A stretch of 64,000 nucleotides of DNA from contig NZ_FQXV01000002.1 in NCBI RefSeq assembly GCF_900130065.1, positions 302,365 to 366,364 on the forward strand, given 5' to 3'. Below are positions 37,514 to 50,000 of this stretch, in pieces. Positions within the stretch are counted from its first letter, which is position 1. Each line of letters starts with the position of its first letter. The position numbers were made by a program, and so were the translations under genes. Origin of the DNA: Sporobacter termitidis DSM 10068. Its GTDB lineage: Bacteria > Bacillota > Clostridia > Oscillospirales > Oscillospiraceae. The notes beneath the pieces were generated by a model. That model was given only the letters and a program-made list of their open reading frames with translations, was not told where the DNA came from and did no database searches.

Positions 37514-40057
37514 TTATTCTTCTGTTTCGTCCGGGATTGCTTCGGATTCATTATCCTTCTCGCCGATGTCTTCGTCTTTTTCTGTTCTGGCGATGGAGAT
37601 GACGCGGGCATCCTCGCCGATACGCATGAGCTTGACGCCCTGGGTGGCACGGCTGTAAGTGCTGATGTCGGCGGCCGCCATGCGGATAATCGTGCCGTCG
37701 TCGGAGATGATCAGGATATCGTCGCTGTCGTCGACGATCTTGACGTCGGCCACCTTGCCGGTTTTTTCGGTAATGTTATAGTTTTTGAGGCCGAGGCCGC
37801 CGCGGTTCTGCGCCTCGCGCTCGGCGCCCTCGCACACGACGCCGCGCAGGTATTCCTCAATCGGCGTGCGCTTGCCGTAACCCTTTTCGGTAACGGTCAG
37901 CACGGAGCCGCTGTCGCGGGTGCGCGCCGCGCCGACGCAATAGTCGCCTTTTCTCAGGCGGATGCCCCGGACGCCGGACGCCATACGGCCCATGGGGCGC
38001 AGGTCCGTCTCACAGAAGCATATGGCCATGCCGTCGTGAGTAGCGATGAGGATTTTCTGACTGCCGTCCGTCTCGCGGACAGAGATCAGCTCGTCGTCCT
38101 CGTCCAGCGTGATGGCGCGGATGCCGACATTCCGGATGTTTTTCAGCGCGGTCATCGCCATACGCTTGACTGTGCCGCCCCGCGTGACCATGACGAAATA
38201 AACCTCTTCTTCAAAATCGCGCATGTGGATCATGGCCGAAACCTTTTCACCCACCTGCAGCGGAATGATATTGACGATGTTGGTGCCCTTGGCCTGGCGC
38301 CCCGACTCCGGGATCAGGTACCCCTTTTTGCGGTAAGCCCGGCCGAAATTCGTGAAGAACAGGATATAATCGTGGGTCGAGGCGGTGAAGACGGTTTCCA
38401 CATAGTCCTCTTCCCGGGTCGTCATGGCGGTAATGCCGCGGCCGCCTCGGCGCTGGGCCTTGTAGGTGTTGGCCGGCATGCGCTTGATGTAGCCGGCGTG
38501 GGTCAGCGTGTAGACGCACTCTTCCTCGTCGATGAGGTCCTCGATATCGATCTCGTCCTCCACGAGGGCGATTTCGGTGTGCCTGTCGTCGCCGTATTTT
38601 TCCCTGATCTCGGTGAGCTCCTCGACAAGGACGGATTTTAACAGCTCTTCATCGGACAGGAGCCGCAGGAAGTAGGCGATCTTCTCCATGAGCTCCTGAT
38701 ATTCGCTCTCGATCTTTTCGCGCTCCAGGCCCTGCAGGCGCCGCAGCTGCATTTCAAGAATGGCCTGCGCCTGGATCTCGGACAGATTGAAGCGCTCCAT
38801 CAGGCGCTCCCTGGCGTCGTTATAGCTCGTTCGGATGATGCGGATCACTTCGTCGATGTTATCCACCGCGATGCGCAGGCCTTCCAGAATGTGCGCGCGT
38901 TCCCGGGCTTTTTTGAGGTCATACTCGGTCCGGCGGCGGATGATCTCCCGCTGGAAGACGATATATTCGTCAAGAATCTGCTTGAGCGTCAGGACCTTGG
39001 GCTGCGTCTGGTTATCCACAAGCGCCAGCAGGACGATGGCAAACGTCGTCTGGAACTGGGTGGACGCGTACAGGCGGTTTAAAACGACCTGGGGATTGGC
39101 GTCGCGCTTGAGCTCGATGACGACGCGCATGCCGTCGCGGTCGGTCTCGTCTCGGAGGGCGGAAATGCCCTCGATCTTTTTATTTTTCACCTGGTCGGCA
39201 ATGGACTCGATGAGCCGCGCCTTGTTGACCATGTAGGGCAGCTCGGTGACGATGATGCGCGTGCGGCCCTGGCTGAACTCCTCCAACTCGGTCCTGGCCC
39301 GCACGTGGATGCGGCCCCGGCCCGTGGCATAGGCGGCGCGGATGCCGGCCCGGCCCATGATGATGCCCTTTGTGGGGAAATCGGGACCCTTGATATATTC
39401 CATGATCTCGTCCAGGTCCGCGTCTTCATTGCGGATAACGCAGATCGTGGCGTCGATGACCTCCCGCAGATTGTGGGGCGGGATATTCGTCGTCATGCCG
39501 ACGGCAATGCCGGAGGAACCGTTGACGAGGAGGTTCGGGAAGCGGCTGGGCAGCACCCGCGGCTCCTTCCGCTGCTCGTCGAAGTTCGGGTCCCAGTCCA
39601 CCGTTTCCTTCTCGATGTCGCGCAAAAGCTCGTTGGATATCTTCGACATTCTGGCTTCCGTGTATCGGTAAGCAGCCGGGGGGTCGCCGTCGATGGAACC
39701 GAAGTTGCCGTGGCCATCCACAAGGGTATAGCGCATGGAGAAATCCTGCGCCAGCCGAACAAGGGCGTCGTACACCGAAGCGTCGCCGTGGGGATGGTAC
39801 CGGCCCAGCACGTTACCGACGGCGGTGGCCGACTTTCTGAACGGCTTGTCGTTGGTCAGGTTATCCTCATACATCGAGTAAAGGATACGCCGGTGCACAG
39901 GCTTCAGGCCGTCACGCACGTCGGGCAGGGCCCGGCTGACGATGACGGACATGGCGTAGTCGATATACGAGTTCTGCATCTCTTCTTCGAGCGGCGAAAC
40001 GACGATTTTCTGGTCAGGGAACCGAATGTCCTCCTGGTTATTTTCCTTTCGTGCCAT
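37514..40057 (-). CDS. gyrA: DNA gyrase subunit A
   Basis: This 847-residue subunit breaks and rejoins DNA. The catalytic Tyr is in [10 protein letters not shown], the quinolone region contains [13 protein letters not shown], and the GyrA box is QRRGGRG in the C-terminal wrapping domain. An acidic tail ([20 protein letters not shown]) ends the protein. It follows gyrB after 42 nt, preceded by GGGAAAGG. Part of the origin-proximal dnaA-gyrA cluster. Confidence 0.97.
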   Translation of the reverse strand: MARKENNQEDIRFPDQKIVVSPLEEEMQNSYIDYAMSVIVSRALPDVRDGLKPVHRRILYSMYEDNLTNDKPFRKSATAVGNVLGRYHPHGDASVYDALVRLAQDFSMRYTLVDGHGNFGSIDGDPPAAYRYTEARMSKISNELLRDIEKETVDWDPNFDEQRKEPRVLPSRFPNLLVNGSSGIAVGMTTNIPPHNLREVIDATICVIRNEDADLDEIMEYIKGPDFPTKGIIMGRAGIRAAYATGRGRIHVRARTELEEFSQGRTRIIVTELPYMVNKARLIESIADQVKNKKIEGISALRDETDRDGMRVVIELKRDANPQVVLNRLYASTQFQTTFAIVLLALVDNQTQPKVLTLKQILDEYIVFQREIIRRRTEYDLKKARERAHILEGLRIAVDNIDEVIRIIRTSYNDARERLMERFNLSEIQAQAILEMQLRRLQGLEREKIESEYQELMEKIAYFLRLLSDEELLKSVLVEELTEIREKYGDDRHTEIALVEDEIDIEDLIDEEECVYTLTHAGYIKRMPANTYKAQRRGGRGITAMTTREEDYVETVFTASTHDYILFFTNFGRAYRKKGYLIPESGRQAKGTNIVNIIPLQVGEKVSAMIHMRDFEEEVYFVMVTRGGTVKRMAMTALKNIRNVGIRAITLDEDDELISVRETDGSQKILIATHDGMAICFCETDLRPMGRMASGVRGIRLRKGDYCVGAARTRDSGSVLTVTEKGYGKRTPIEEYLRGVVCEGAEREAQNRGGLGLKNYNITEKTGKVADVKIVDDSDDILIISDDGTIIRMAAADISTYSRATQGVKLMRIGEDARVISIARTEKDEDIGEKDNESEAIPDETEE

Positions 40058-40099
40058 TATATCAAACCTTTCCCGGGAGTAGTGTTACTGGATGTCTTT

Positions 40100-42076
<1,977 letters not shown>

Positions 42077-42337
42077 TTATTCAAAACGCATCGTTTCGCT
42101 GCGTTTGAGAAGCGTTGACGACGCCAGCTGCGACAGGTATATTTTCATCTGACCGTCGTCCGAGCAGACGATAAACGATTTCGGCAGGTCGTCGGAAATG
42201 TTGACGATTTGACCCGCTTTTTCGGCATTTTTTAAAAACGTGCGGGTGATTTGCGAGCCTGTGGTGTTGTCCAGGTCGAAAATGCCGAGCACAGACTTTA
42301 TCGGCACGACAACGTCCTGGCCAAGATGCAGATACAT
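42077..42337 (-). CDS. remB: RemB-like regulator (DUF370)
   Basis: This 86-residue protein starts MYLHLGQDVVVPIKSVLGIFD, the conserved DUF370 N terminus. In Bacillus RemB lies between recF and gyrB, exactly as here, and is related to the matrix regulator RemA. GGAGG stands 8 nt before the ATG at 42337; the frame runs on to 42412 without family similarity. Confidence 0.88.
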   Translation of the reverse strand: MYLHLGQDVVVPIKSVLGIFDLDNTTGSQITRTFLKNAEKAGQIVNISDDLPKSFIVCSDDGQMKIYLSQLASSTLLKRSETMRFE

Positions 42338-42463
42338 CGCGTTTTCCTCCTTCGCGCAGCAAGCTGCGTTTAAGCCGTTCATGCGCCGGGATATCAAAGT
42401 AATTGTAGCCAAAAACGGACCTGATCTATAAAAACAGCGCCGAAAAACCCGGCCGTGCCGGTT

Positions 42464-43567
42464 TCAGGCAAGCCTGCCGCCGTCAATGTGCAAAACTTTT
42501 CCGCCGGTGCGGGACTTGAGGCGTCCGTCCTCACAGCAGGTGATGAATACCTGCCCTTCGCCGATTTTATTCAAAACGAAGTTTTGCCGGGTCATATCCA
42601 GCTCCGATAAAACGTCGTCCAGAAGGAGCAGGGGGTATTCCCCGCCGTCGTCATAGTGGATTTCCCTCTCGGCAAGCTTGACGGAGAGGGCCGCCGTCCT
42701 GGCCTGCCCCTGGGAGGCAAAGCTCCTGGCGGGTATGCCGTCGATGTCGATCTCCAGATCGTCCTTGTGGGCCCCTGACAGGCATGTGCCCGTTTCCAGC
42801 TCGGCGCGGCGGTGGTCCCGGAGATGCTCCTGGAGATGCGGCAGAAGCTCCGCCGGTTTTTTTCGCGGATCGGGGATCGTTTTGACCGTTTTGTAAGTCA
42901 GTGTCAGGTTTTCCCTGCCGCCGGAGAACTCCCTGTGTATTTTCGAGGCCTTTTCAGAGAGCAGAGCAGCGTATGCTGCTCTGTAGTATATAAGCTCCGC
43001 ACCGGTTTGGGCCAGGCGCAGGTCAAAATCGTCCAGGGTGTAGAGTAAAGACGGCTTCTCATGGTGATCCCGCAATATGCGCGTTTTGTGTTCCAGGAGC
43101 CTGTTATTTTCCGTCAGTGCGGCGGCGTAGCGGGGACGCAGCTGGCACAGGCAGCTGTCCATGAGCCGGCGCCGTACGGCCGCCCCCTCCCGGACCATCT
43201 GCAAGTCGTCGGGGCAAAACAGCACGGCCCGCAGCCGCCCGCAGAGCTCGCCCGCGGTCCGGAGCTTTACGTCGTTTGCCAGAAGCTGGCGCCGCTTTTG
43301 CCGGAAGAGGTACGCTTCGAGCTTTTGTTCGCGGCCGCCGGCGGAGATATCAGCGCGGATATAGGCCGCGTCGCTGTCAAAGCTGATCAGCTCCCGGTCA
43401 CTTTTCGCCCGGAAGGACCGCCCGGCGGACATAAAATAAACAGCTTCAAGGAGATTTGTCTTTCCCTGGGCGTTGTCTCCGATGATGACGTTTACCTTAT
43501 CGGTAAATTCGGTTTCAAATTCCGAATAGTTGCGGAAATTTCTAAGCGTTATCTGCCTGACGTTCAT
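42464..43567 (-). CDS. recF: DNA repair ATPase RecF
   Basis: This 367-residue SMC-like ATPase helps load RecA at gaps. Walker A is [14 protein letters not shown], the signature is in [10 protein letters not shown] and [18 protein letters not shown], and Walker B is [12 protein letters not shown]. Its start overlaps the stop of the S4-domain gene by 4 nt (ATGA), so translation is coupled. Confidence 0.96.
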   Translation of the reverse strand: MNVRQITLRNFRNYSEFETEFTDKVNVIIGDNAQGKTNLLEAVYFMSAGRSFRAKSDRELISFDSDAAYIRADISAGGREQKLEAYLFRQKRRQLLANDVKLRTAGELCGRLRAVLFCPDDLQMVREGAAVRRRLMDSCLCQLRPRYAAALTENNRLLEHKTRILRDHHEKPSLLYTLDDFDLRLAQTGAELIYYRAAYAALLSEKASKIHREFSGGRENLTLTYKTVKTIPDPRKKPAELLPHLQEHLRDHRRAELETGTCLSGAHKDDLEIDIDGIPARSFASQGQARTAALSVKLAEREIHYDDGGEYPLLLLDDVLSELDMTRQNFVLNKIGEGQVFITCCEDGRLKSRTGGKVLHIDGGRLA

Positions 43568-43830
43568 TCAAGCGTTTCCTTGCCGGCAGCGACGATTTTC
43601 AGGGCGGTGCCTTCAACAGACACCACATCGCCCGGCCGGATTTTCTTCCCCCGCTGTGTGCAGACCTCGTTATTGACAGTGACGAGGCCGTCTTGAATCA
43701 AAAGCTTTGCCTCGCCGCCCGTCTGTGTGACGGCGGCGAATTTTAAAAGTGCGTCCAGCCGGATGAACTCGCTGTCGATGGCAATCGGCTTCGGGCTTTT
43801 ATCGCCGGCCTTCCGAACCTTAACCTTCAT
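43564..43830 (-). CDS. yaaA: S4-domain RNA-binding protein (YaaA/RlbA-like)
   Basis: This 88-residue protein has an S4 RNA-binding fold ([26 protein letters not shown], then [19 protein letters not shown]). It occupies the standard slot between dnaN and recF in Firmicutes. It overlaps dnaN by 11 nt and recF by 4 nt. Confidence 0.9.
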   Translation of the reverse strand: MKVKVRKAGDKSPKPIAIDSEFIRLDALLKFAAVTQTGGEAKLLIQDGLVTVNNEVCTQRGKKIRPGDVVSVEGTALKIVAAGKETLE

Positions 43831-44938
43831 TGGCCTTCAGGCGGACCGGCAGGATCATATATAGAAAATTGCTGCTCCCGTCGGCGGGGATGATAACACA
43901 CGGGGAAATGCCGGAGGTGATCTTGATCCGGACCTGGTCGGCCGGGGCAGCCTTCAGCGCCTCCAGCAGGTATTTATCGTTGAAACCGATTTCGAGCTCC
44001 TCGCCGTCGCCCTTTACCGGGCACTCGTCGCTGGCCCTGCCCAGGGCCGTGCTGGACAGAATTTTGATAACGCCGTCGGAGAATGTGCAGCGGACGGGAC
44101 TCTTCAGCTTGTCGTTAATGATGAGAGATACGCGCTCCACTGCATCGACAAAAGCGCGCCGGTCCACCTCAATGGTATATTTTTCAGTATGCGGGATCGA
44201 ATTTTTATAATTGAGGAATTCACCCTCAAGCCGCCGCGAAATGAGTATTGTACCGCCAATGACGAACATGATATGCTTGGAGCCCAGCGTGATCGAAACG
44301 GGATTCTCCGCGTCCGACACGATTTTTTCCACCTCGCCGAGGGCCGAGCCGGGGACGACGAAGCTGAGCATCGACCCGTCGAAATTTTCAAGCTGCTCCC
44401 GGCGTAGGGCCAGGCGGTATCCGTCCACGGCCACAATTGTCAGCTGGCCTTTTTCCGCCTCAAAGAGCGCCCCGGTGTGAATCGGCCGCGATTCGTTGTC
44501 GCTGACGGCGAAATTTGTCTGGGCGATCATACTTTTGAGGTTTTTTTCAGAGATTGTAATCGTCCGCTGATAATCGACGACCGGCAGATCGGGATAATCG
44601 GCCGAGGGCGTGCCCAGAATCTGAAATTCGCTCATGCCGCATTCGATTTTCGTCATCAGGCTCTCGTCCGCCGCCATCGAGACGATGTTATCCGGAAGCT
44701 TTCGGATGATTTCCCCAAACAACCGGGCGCTGAGCACAATGGCCCCCTCGCTCGTGACGTCCGCAGGGACAGAGGTAATGATCCCTGTTTTCAAATCGTA
44801 ACCGGAGATTTTAACGTTGTTTCCGGCAGCTTCGACAAGAAGACCTTCCAGAGCCGGCACCGCGCTTTTTGCGGCGGAAGCGCGCGACGCCGTTGTGATC
44901 GCGGCCTGCAGCAGGTTCTTTTCTACCGTAAATTTCAT
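43820..44938 (-). CDS. dnaN: DNA polymerase III sliding clamp (beta)
   Basis: This 372-residue clamp starts [20 protein letters not shown] and ends with the hydrophobic-pocket segment YMILPVRL. The ATG at 44938 has AAAGGA upstream; the frame continues to 44980 but without similarity. It is separated from dnaA by a 248-nt gap with DnaA boxes. Confidence 0.96.
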   Translation of the reverse strand: MKFTVEKNLLQAAITTASRASAAKSAVPALEGLLVEAAGNNVKISGYDLKTGIITSVPADVTSEGAIVLSARLFGEIIRKLPDNIVSMAADESLMTKIECGMSEFQILGTPSADYPDLPVVDYQRTITISEKNLKSMIAQTNFAVSDNESRPIHTGALFEAEKGQLTIVAVDGYRLALRREQLENFDGSMLSFVVPGSALGEVEKIVSDAENPVSITLGSKHIMFVIGGTILISRRLEGEFLNYKNSIPHTEKYTIEVDRRAFVDAVERVSLIINDKLKSPVRCTFSDGVIKILSSTALGRASDECPVKGDGEELEIGFNDKYLLEALKAAPADQVRIKITSGISPCVIIPADGSSNFLYMILPVRLKANEG

Positions 44939-44995
44939 CGTTCTCTTTTCCTTTCTCCGCTTGTCAGAAAAATAAGGCATGAATGACAGACAGAA

Positions 44996-45186
44996 AGAAT
45001 ATATATATATTTTCAGTAACAGAAGCAGTAGTACGAGAAATTGTGGGAAACGTGAAATATTGCTGAAATTTCAGGATTTCCCGGCGCGTGGGAAATGTGG
45101 AAAAACTTTCGGTTTTTGTCCACATCCGCGCGCCCTCGACGGTTATACACAAAAGTTCACACGATAACCACGGACAATGTGGAAAA
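44996..45186. other. oriC: Putative replication origin (oriC) with DnaA boxes
   Basis: The dnaA-dnaN gap contains an AT-only stretch (44998-45016, ATATATATATATTTT-like), a candidate unwinding element. To its right are DnaA-box-like sites: TGTGGAAAA at 45096-45104 (reverse of TTTTCCACA), TTGTCCACA at 45116-45124, TTATACACA at 45143-45151 (a full match to TTATNCACA), and TGTGGAAAA at 45178-45186. Gene order and the change of transcription direction near 46.5-47 kb agree with an origin here. The region upstream of dnaA may form a second part of it. Confidence 0.72.
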
Positions 45187-46497
45187 TCAGCTTCTGGAAT
45201 TGATGTTCGCGGTGATATCCTTGATGGTTTGATTGAACGGCGCGGAAGACTTGAGTTCGCTTTCGATCCGGCGGATCGACGACAGGACCGTCGTATGGTC
45301 ACGCCCCTCGTACAGGTCGCCGATATCCTTTAAAGAAAGATTTGTAAGCTTTCTGATAAGATACATGGATATCTGCCGCGCCAGTGCGGTATTGCGTGTT
45401 CTTCTCTGGCCCTTCAGGTCGTCCGAGGTGAGAGAGTAATATTTTGCCGTCTCGTCGATAATAAGGTCGGAGGTTGGCGTAAATTCTGTTTTCTCCTTGA
45501 ACATGTCTTTAATGGCCTTCGACACAGAGGAAACCGTAATGCTGTCGTTCATCAGGTCGCGGTATGCCATGACCTTTTTGACGGCGCCCTCGATCTGACG
45601 GACGTTGGAGGTCATATTTTCGGCGATGTAATTTGAGACGTCGTCCGGCAGAAACAAGCCCAGCTGCTGGGCTTTGTTTTTGATGATGGCCATACGCGTT
45701 TCGTAATCGGGCGGCTGAATATCGGCCAAAAGCCCGGATTCAAAGCGCGTTTTCAGGCGGTCTTCAAGCCGCATCATTTCATTGGGCGGCCGGTCCGAGG
45801 TGAAGACAATCTGGCGGTTGGCCTCGTACAGCGTGTTGAAGGTGTGGAAAAATTCCTCCTGCGTCTGGATTTTTCCCGCGATGAACTGAATGTCGTCCAT
45901 AAGAAAAAGGTCGGCCACGCGGTATTTTTCGCGGAACTCGACGTTTTTGCCCACCTGAATGGCATGGATCAGCTCGTTTGTAAAATCATCGCCCTTGACA
46001 TAAACGATATTGTACTCCGGATGCTTTTCGGACACGGCGTGCCGGATGGCGTGCAAAAGATGCGTCTTGCCCAGGCCGGAATCTCCGTATATAAAAAGAG
46101 GATTGAAGTTTTTGATCTGTCCTTCGGCCACGGCCTTGGCCGCCGCGTGAGCGAATTTATTCGAATTGCCGACGACAAAGCGCTCAAAGGTGTATTCCTC
46201 CTCCGCCGGGTCATGGCCTGAGGCGCCCTTGGGCTTGAATGAGTCGAATTCTCCCTCACCGAGGACGAGTACGTCGAAATCGCCCGAAAATATTTCCCGG
46301 AGCGCGTTTTTCAGCGAGCCGAGAAAGCGGCCTTCAATGACATCCTTTTTAAAATTTGAGGGCGTGTAGATGACGAGTCTGTTGTCGGTGATCTCCACGG
46401 CCTTGCAATCGTCGAACCAGGTTGTGATCGCCGTGGTCGTCAGTTCGCTCCCTAGAATCTTAAGCACCTTATTCCAGACATCGGAAGCTGAATTCAT
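45187..46497 (-). CDS. dnaA: Chromosomal replication initiator DnaA
   Basis: This 436-residue initiator has all four domains: N-terminal interaction domain, AAA+ core with Walker A GDSGLGKTHLL and Walker B LFLMDDIQFI, and the C-terminal DNA-binding domain with the signature GRDHTTVLSSIRRIE. It sits at the head of the minus-strand cluster. A candidate promoter with TTGCTT and TACTAT lies about 140 bp upstream. Confidence 0.97.
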   Translation of the reverse strand: MNSASDVWNKVLKILGSELTTTAITTWFDDCKAVEITDNRLVIYTPSNFKKDVIEGRFLGSLKNALREIFSGDFDVLVLGEGEFDSFKPKGASGHDPAEEEYTFERFVVGNSNKFAHAAAKAVAEGQIKNFNPLFIYGDSGLGKTHLLHAIRHAVSEKHPEYNIVYVKGDDFTNELIHAIQVGKNVEFREKYRVADLFLMDDIQFIAGKIQTQEEFFHTFNTLYEANRQIVFTSDRPPNEMMRLEDRLKTRFESGLLADIQPPDYETRMAIIKNKAQQLGLFLPDDVSNYIAENMTSNVRQIEGAVKKVMAYRDLMNDSITVSSVSKAIKDMFKEKTEFTPTSDLIIDETAKYYSLTSDDLKGQRRTRNTALARQISMYLIRKLTNLSLKDIGDLYEGRDHTTVLSSIRRIESELKSSAPFNQTIKDITANINSRS

Positions 46498-46632
46498 TAA
46501 TCTTCCATCCTTTCGGAGAATCGTAAAAAAGAAAAACGGTCCCTTTCAGCTGACCGCTGCGAAAAATAAGCGCCGGTTCATCCGAAGCTGAATAACCCAA
46601 AACAGCAGGAACACATACAGCCGCTCCTTCTT

Positions 46633-46661
46633 ATAGTATCAAAAAATGACCACAAAAGCAA
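46633..46661 (-). promoter_or_regulatory. Candidate dnaA promoter
   Basis: On the minus strand TTGCTT (46661-46656) and TACTAT (46638-46633) are spaced 17 bp in an AT-rich region upstream of dnaA. Confidence 0.5.
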
Positions 46662-46715
46662 GCGTTTTACTCTGTATACAATTAATAAAGGAAACGTCGG
46701 ACTCCGGAGAATCGT

Positions 46716-46749
46716 AAAAAAAGAAAGCGGGGGCTTTCCCCCCGCTTTC
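46716..46749 (-). terminator. rpsT terminator
   Basis: Arms GAAAGCGGGGG / CCCCCGCTTTC with a short loop, followed on the minus strand by seven T residues, just after rpsT. Confidence 0.88.
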
Positions 46750-46767
46750 CTGATATATCATTGAGAT

Positions 46768-47034
46768 TTACTGCTTTATGCTGTTCAGCTTCGTTGTCAG
46801 GCTGCTTTTTTTATGCGCTGCGTTATTCTTATGAATAAGGCCCTTGGTTGCCGCTTGATCCACAGTCTTTACAGCAACTTTATAGGCGCTTTCGGCTGCT
46901 TCCTGGTTACCCTCGGACACCGCCGTATCAAATTTCTTCAGGCTTGTTTTGAGCTCTGACTTGGCCGCCTTGTTTCTGGCGTTGCGCTCCTTGGCGACGA
47001 GTACTCTCTTTTCAGCAGACTTAATATTGGGCAT
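46768..47034 (-). CDS. rpsT: Ribosomal protein bS20
   Basis: This 88-residue basic protein is typical S20: MPNIKSAEKRVLVAKERNAR, then KAAKSELKTSLKKFD and IHKNNAAHKKSSLTTKLN. It binds 16S rRNA in the small subunit. A strong GGAGGAGGTGG lies upstream. It stands as a single gene with its own promoter and terminator, upstream of dnaA, where Firmicutes usually have rpmH. Confidence 0.95.
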   Translation of the reverse strand: MPNIKSAEKRVLVAKERNARNKAAKSELKTSLKKFDTAVSEGNQEAAESAYKVAVKTVDQAATKGLIHKNNAAHKKSSLTTKLNSIKQ

Positions 47035-47091
47035 ATTTCTTAGCCACCTCCTCCTATAACGTCACAAGCTGTGTCAGTTGTGCGGATTACG

Positions 47092-47120
47092 ATTGTACCA
47101 TATCAATTTATAATAATCAA
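47092..47120 (-). promoter_or_regulatory. rpsT promoter
   Basis: On the minus strand TTGATT (47120-47115) and TACAAT (47097-47092) are spaced 17 bp, 58 bp before the start codon. Confidence 0.7.
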
Positions 47121-47198
47121 GTACATTCCTATATATTTTAGCATAGTACCGGCTATTTTGCAGAAAATAATTTCAAAATGCCGGGAGGAATAACAATT

Positions 47199-48104
47199 AT
47201 GTGGACAAAACGTACCGACCTTGCCGTGGAGGCAAAGGAGATCTGGAAAGAGAGTGCCGAAAAAACGACGGAGCTCAAGGGTGTTAAATCGCGGGATACG
47301 GAGGATAACGGCTTTAAGATAACGACGGTAGAGATTTTGGACGACGAGGGCGCCCAGGCCCTTAACAAGCCCGTCGGCACATATATCACTATGGAAATCG
47401 ACAAGCTGGTGCGCCGGGAAGACAATGCTTTTACCTTGGGCGCGGAAACGCTGGGTCGCCAGATCGCCGAGATTATGAAGCTGGGGGACGGCGACAGTGT
47501 TCTTGTCGTCGGCCTTGGCAACGACGCTATCACGCCGGATGCCATTGGTCCGCAAACGGCGAAAAACACCATGGTAACGCGTCATCTCGTTGAGAAGATG
47601 CCTGAGGAGTTCGGCTCCGTGCGCCGCGTTTCCGTGCTGGTGTCCGGTGTGTTGGGGACGACCGGTATCGAAAGCGCCGAGTTCATTAAGGCTGTGGCGG
47701 AAAGACTGAAGCCCAACCAGGTGATCGTGGTGGACGCTTTGGCGTCCCGCAAGCTGGCGCGTGTGTGCCGCACCGTCCAGCTGGCCGATACGGGGATTGT
47801 CCCGGGCTCCGGCGTCGGCAACAGCCGCGCGGCTATCAGCAAAGAGACGCTTGGCGTCCCGGTAACGGCCATAGGCGTCCCCACTGTGGTAGACGCCGGT
47901 ACTCTGGCGGCGGATCTTGCCGAGCAGGCCGGCGCGAAGGACTTAAATCCGGAGGACCTGTCGCAGTTCGGAGGCTCCATGATCGTTACGCCTAAGGAGA
48001 TAGACAATAACGTCAGCGATATTTCAAAGCTTATCGGTTACGGCATCAATCTCGCCCTGCACAAGGATCTGGAGATCGAGGACATCAACATGTTCCTGAG
48101 TTGA
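47199..48104 (+). CDS. gpr: Germination protease GPR
   Basis: This 301-residue protease degrades small acid-soluble spore proteins during germination. The N terminus (MWTKRTDLAVEAKEIW) includes the region where GPR is autoprocessed, and the body has VVGLGNDAITPDAIGPQT and VLGTTGIESAEFI. ATG at 47199 with GGGAGG about 10 nt upstream. A CATAGTA at 47142-47148 resembles the -10 box of forespore sigma factors, but no matching -35 is clear. It shows that the organism can form spores. Confidence 0.93.
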   Translation: MWTKRTDLAVEAKEIWKESAEKTTELKGVKSRDTEDNGFKITTVEILDDEGAQALNKPVGTYITMEIDKLVRREDNAFTLGAETLGRQIAEIMKLGDGDSVLVVGLGNDAITPDAIGPQTAKNTMVTRHLVEKMPEEFGSVRRVSVLVSGVLGTTGIESAEFIKAVAERLKPNQVIVVDALASRKLARVCRTVQLADTGIVPGSGVGNSRAAISKETLGVPVTAIGVPTVVDAGTLAADLAEQAGAKDLNPEDLSQFGGSMIVTPKEIDNNVSDISKLIGYGINLALHKDLEIEDINMFLS

Positions 48105-48160
48105 TACCTTATTAATTAGTAGAGTCTGATTTTATAAGGTAGCGATCTAAATCGATAAAA

Positions 48161-48176
48161 TGTTTCACGTGAAACT
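48161..48176. promoter_or_regulatory. parS: parS site (15 of 16 consensus)
   Basis: TGTTTCACGTGAAACT differs from the ParB/Spo0J site TGTTNCACGTGAAACA only at the last base. It lies between gpr and parA, about 3 kb from oriC. Confidence 0.85.
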
Positions 48177-48254
48177 TTGCCGAAAATTTCACGCTGTTGT
48201 GCTGCGCGGACAAAAGCATAAGATTTATTTCTGGAATATTATTTACTTTTTTCC

Positions 48255-48282
48255 TTGAAAACAACTTCCAGTATGCTATAAT
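48255..48282 (+). promoter_or_regulatory. parA promoter
   Basis: TTGAAA (48255-48260) and TATAAT (48277-48282) with a 16-bp spacer, 31 bp upstream of the start codon. Confidence 0.75.
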
Positions 48283-48313
48283 TGATGAAGCAATCAGCCA
48301 GCGGAGGTGAAAC

Positions 48314-49087
48314 ATGGGAAAAACAATCGCTGTTGCCAATCAAAAAGGCGGCGTTGGAAAAACGACAACATGCGTGAATCTCTGCTGTGCTCTTAAGGAA
48401 GCCGGTGCAAAGGTTCTGCTGTGCGATATAGACCCTCAGGGAAACTGCACATCCGGCATGGGTATTGATAAAAATACGGCGTCGCCGAATCTGTACAATG
48501 TGTTGGTCGACGGTGTCAATGCAGAAAAGGCCGTCGTCGGCACAAAGTACGGCGACGTCCTGCCGTCCAACGCGATACTGTCCGGCGCGGGCATCGAGCT
48601 CGTCAATGCGGATAAACGGGAGTTTGTACTGAAAAATGCTTTAGCGGACATGAAGCAGAAGTACGATTACATATTTATAGACTGTCCGCCGTCATTGGAG
48701 ATGCTGACATTGAATGCGCTGTGCGCCGCGGATGCCGTCATGATCCCCGTACAGTGTGAGTATTTCGCGCTGGAAGGATTGACGGATCTCATTTCGACAA
48801 TTCGGATGACGAAAAAGGCCCTCAATCCAGCATTGGAAATCGAAGGCGTCCTTATGACGATGTACGACGCGCGCACAAATTTTTCGATGCAGGTTGCGGA
48901 GGAAGTTAAAAAGTTTTTTAAAAATAAGGTCTATAATGTCGTCATTCCGCGCAACGTCCGAATTTCCGAAGCGCCAAGCCACGGCATCCCTGTTCTGGTG
49001 TATGACCGGACCTCCCGCGGTGCCGTGACGTATATGGAGTTGGCAAAAGAATTTATGCGGCGAAACAGGCCGGTACCTGTGCGGTAG
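48314..49087 (+). CDS. parA: Chromosome partitioning ATPase ParA/Soj
   Basis: This 257-residue ATPase has the deviant Walker A KGGVGKTT, DIDPQGN and Walker B FIDCPPSLEMLT. It acts with ParB in origin segregation and influences DnaA in Firmicutes. It is followed by parB after 32 nt. GGAGGTG precedes the ATG. Confidence 0.95.
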   Translation: MGKTIAVANQKGGVGKTTTCVNLCCALKEAGAKVLLCDIDPQGNCTSGMGIDKNTASPNLYNVLVDGVNAEKAVVGTKYGDVLPSNAILSGAGIELVNADKREFVLKNALADMKQKYDYIFIDCPPSLEMLTLNALCAADAVMIPVQCEYFALEGLTDLISTIRMTKKALNPALEIEGVLMTMYDARTNFSMQVAEEVKKFFKNKVYNVVIPRNVRISEAPSHGIPVLVYDRTSRGAVTYMELAKEFMRRNRPVPVR

Positions 49088-49119
49088 CCAGGCGTAAAGA
49101 ACCATAAGGAGAGAATAAT

Positions 49120-49983
49120 ATGGCGGAAAAGGGACTTGGAACGGGTCTCGGCGCGCTTTTCGGGGATGCGGTATTCGACGCGATTCCCAACGATTTTGTT
49201 TACTTGCCCATTGCGAAGGTGGAACCGCGCAGTGACCAGCCCAGAAATATATTTGATGAGGAAGGACTTGGCGAGCTTGCCGAGTCCATCAGAGAGCACG
49301 GCGTCCTTCAGCCGCTGACCGTCAGGAGTATCGGCAGCGGCTATTATCAGATCATTGCCGGCGAACGCCGCTGGCGTGCGTCCAGGCTGGCGGGTCTCAG
49401 CGAGGTTCCGGCCCGCATTATTGACGCCGACGACAAAAAGGCCACGGAGCTGGCAATGGTCGAAAACCTCCAGCGAGAAAACCTGAACCCCGTGGAGGAG
49501 GCGACGGGCTATAAAAAGCTCATGTCGGATTATGGTATGACACAGGAGGAGGTTGCCCGCCGCGTCAGCAAATCGCGGCCCGTGGTGGCAAATGCCCTGA
49601 GGCTTTTGTCCCTGCCGCCGAATCTCCTGAAAAAGCTGGAGTCCGGCGAGCTGTCGGTGGGATCGGCCAGGACGCTTTTATCGCTGGACAGCGAAGCGCA
49701 GATGCAGGCTGCGGCGCTTAAGATTGCGGAGAACAACATGACCGTCCGCGATGCGGAGAAGCTGGTCAAGACCATAAAAAAAGAAAAGCCGGAGCGCGAC
49801 CAGGCCGGCAATGACGGCGTCATCGTCAATTATGTTGAAGAACTTGAGAACAGGCTGACTAAAACCCTTGGCCGCCGCGTTAAAATAGTAGAAGGAAAAC
49901 ATAAGGGACGATTTGAAATCGAATACTATGACCGGGAAGACTTCGAACGGCTTTTTGAATTGCTGTCCTCTCTTCAGGCCTGA
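49120..49983 (+). CDS. parB: Chromosome partitioning protein ParB/Spo0J
   Basis: This 287-residue protein has the N-terminal CTPase/ParB box (GERRWRASRLAGLSEVPARI), the helix-turn-helix (TQEEVARRVSKSRPVVANAL) and a C-terminal dimer domain. It binds the two parS sites in the window (48161 and 53059). It is the second gene of the parAB operon, which seems to continue into the next genes. Confidence 0.95.
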   Translation: MAEKGLGTGLGALFGDAVFDAIPNDFVYLPIAKVEPRSDQPRNIFDEEGLGELAESIREHGVLQPLTVRSIGSGYYQIIAGERRWRASRLAGLSEVPARIIDADDKKATELAMVENLQRENLNPVEEATGYKKLMSDYGMTQEEVARRVSKSRPVVANALRLLSLPPNLLKKLESGELSVGSARTLLSLDSEAQMQAAALKIAENNMTVRDAEKLVKTIKKEKPERDQAGNDGVIVNYVEELENRLTKTLGRRVKIVEGKHKGRFEIEYYDREDFERLFELLSSLQA

Positions 49984-50000
49984 AACGGGAAGTGGACAAA

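Noticed and set aside
46514..46735. Two similar CGGAGAATCGTAAAAAA segments about 190 bp apart upstream of dnaA, spaced like the hairpins of the 192-bp repeats
   Set aside because: The intervening DNA does not match the repeat and the first segment has no hairpin, so the similarity in spacing looks accidental.
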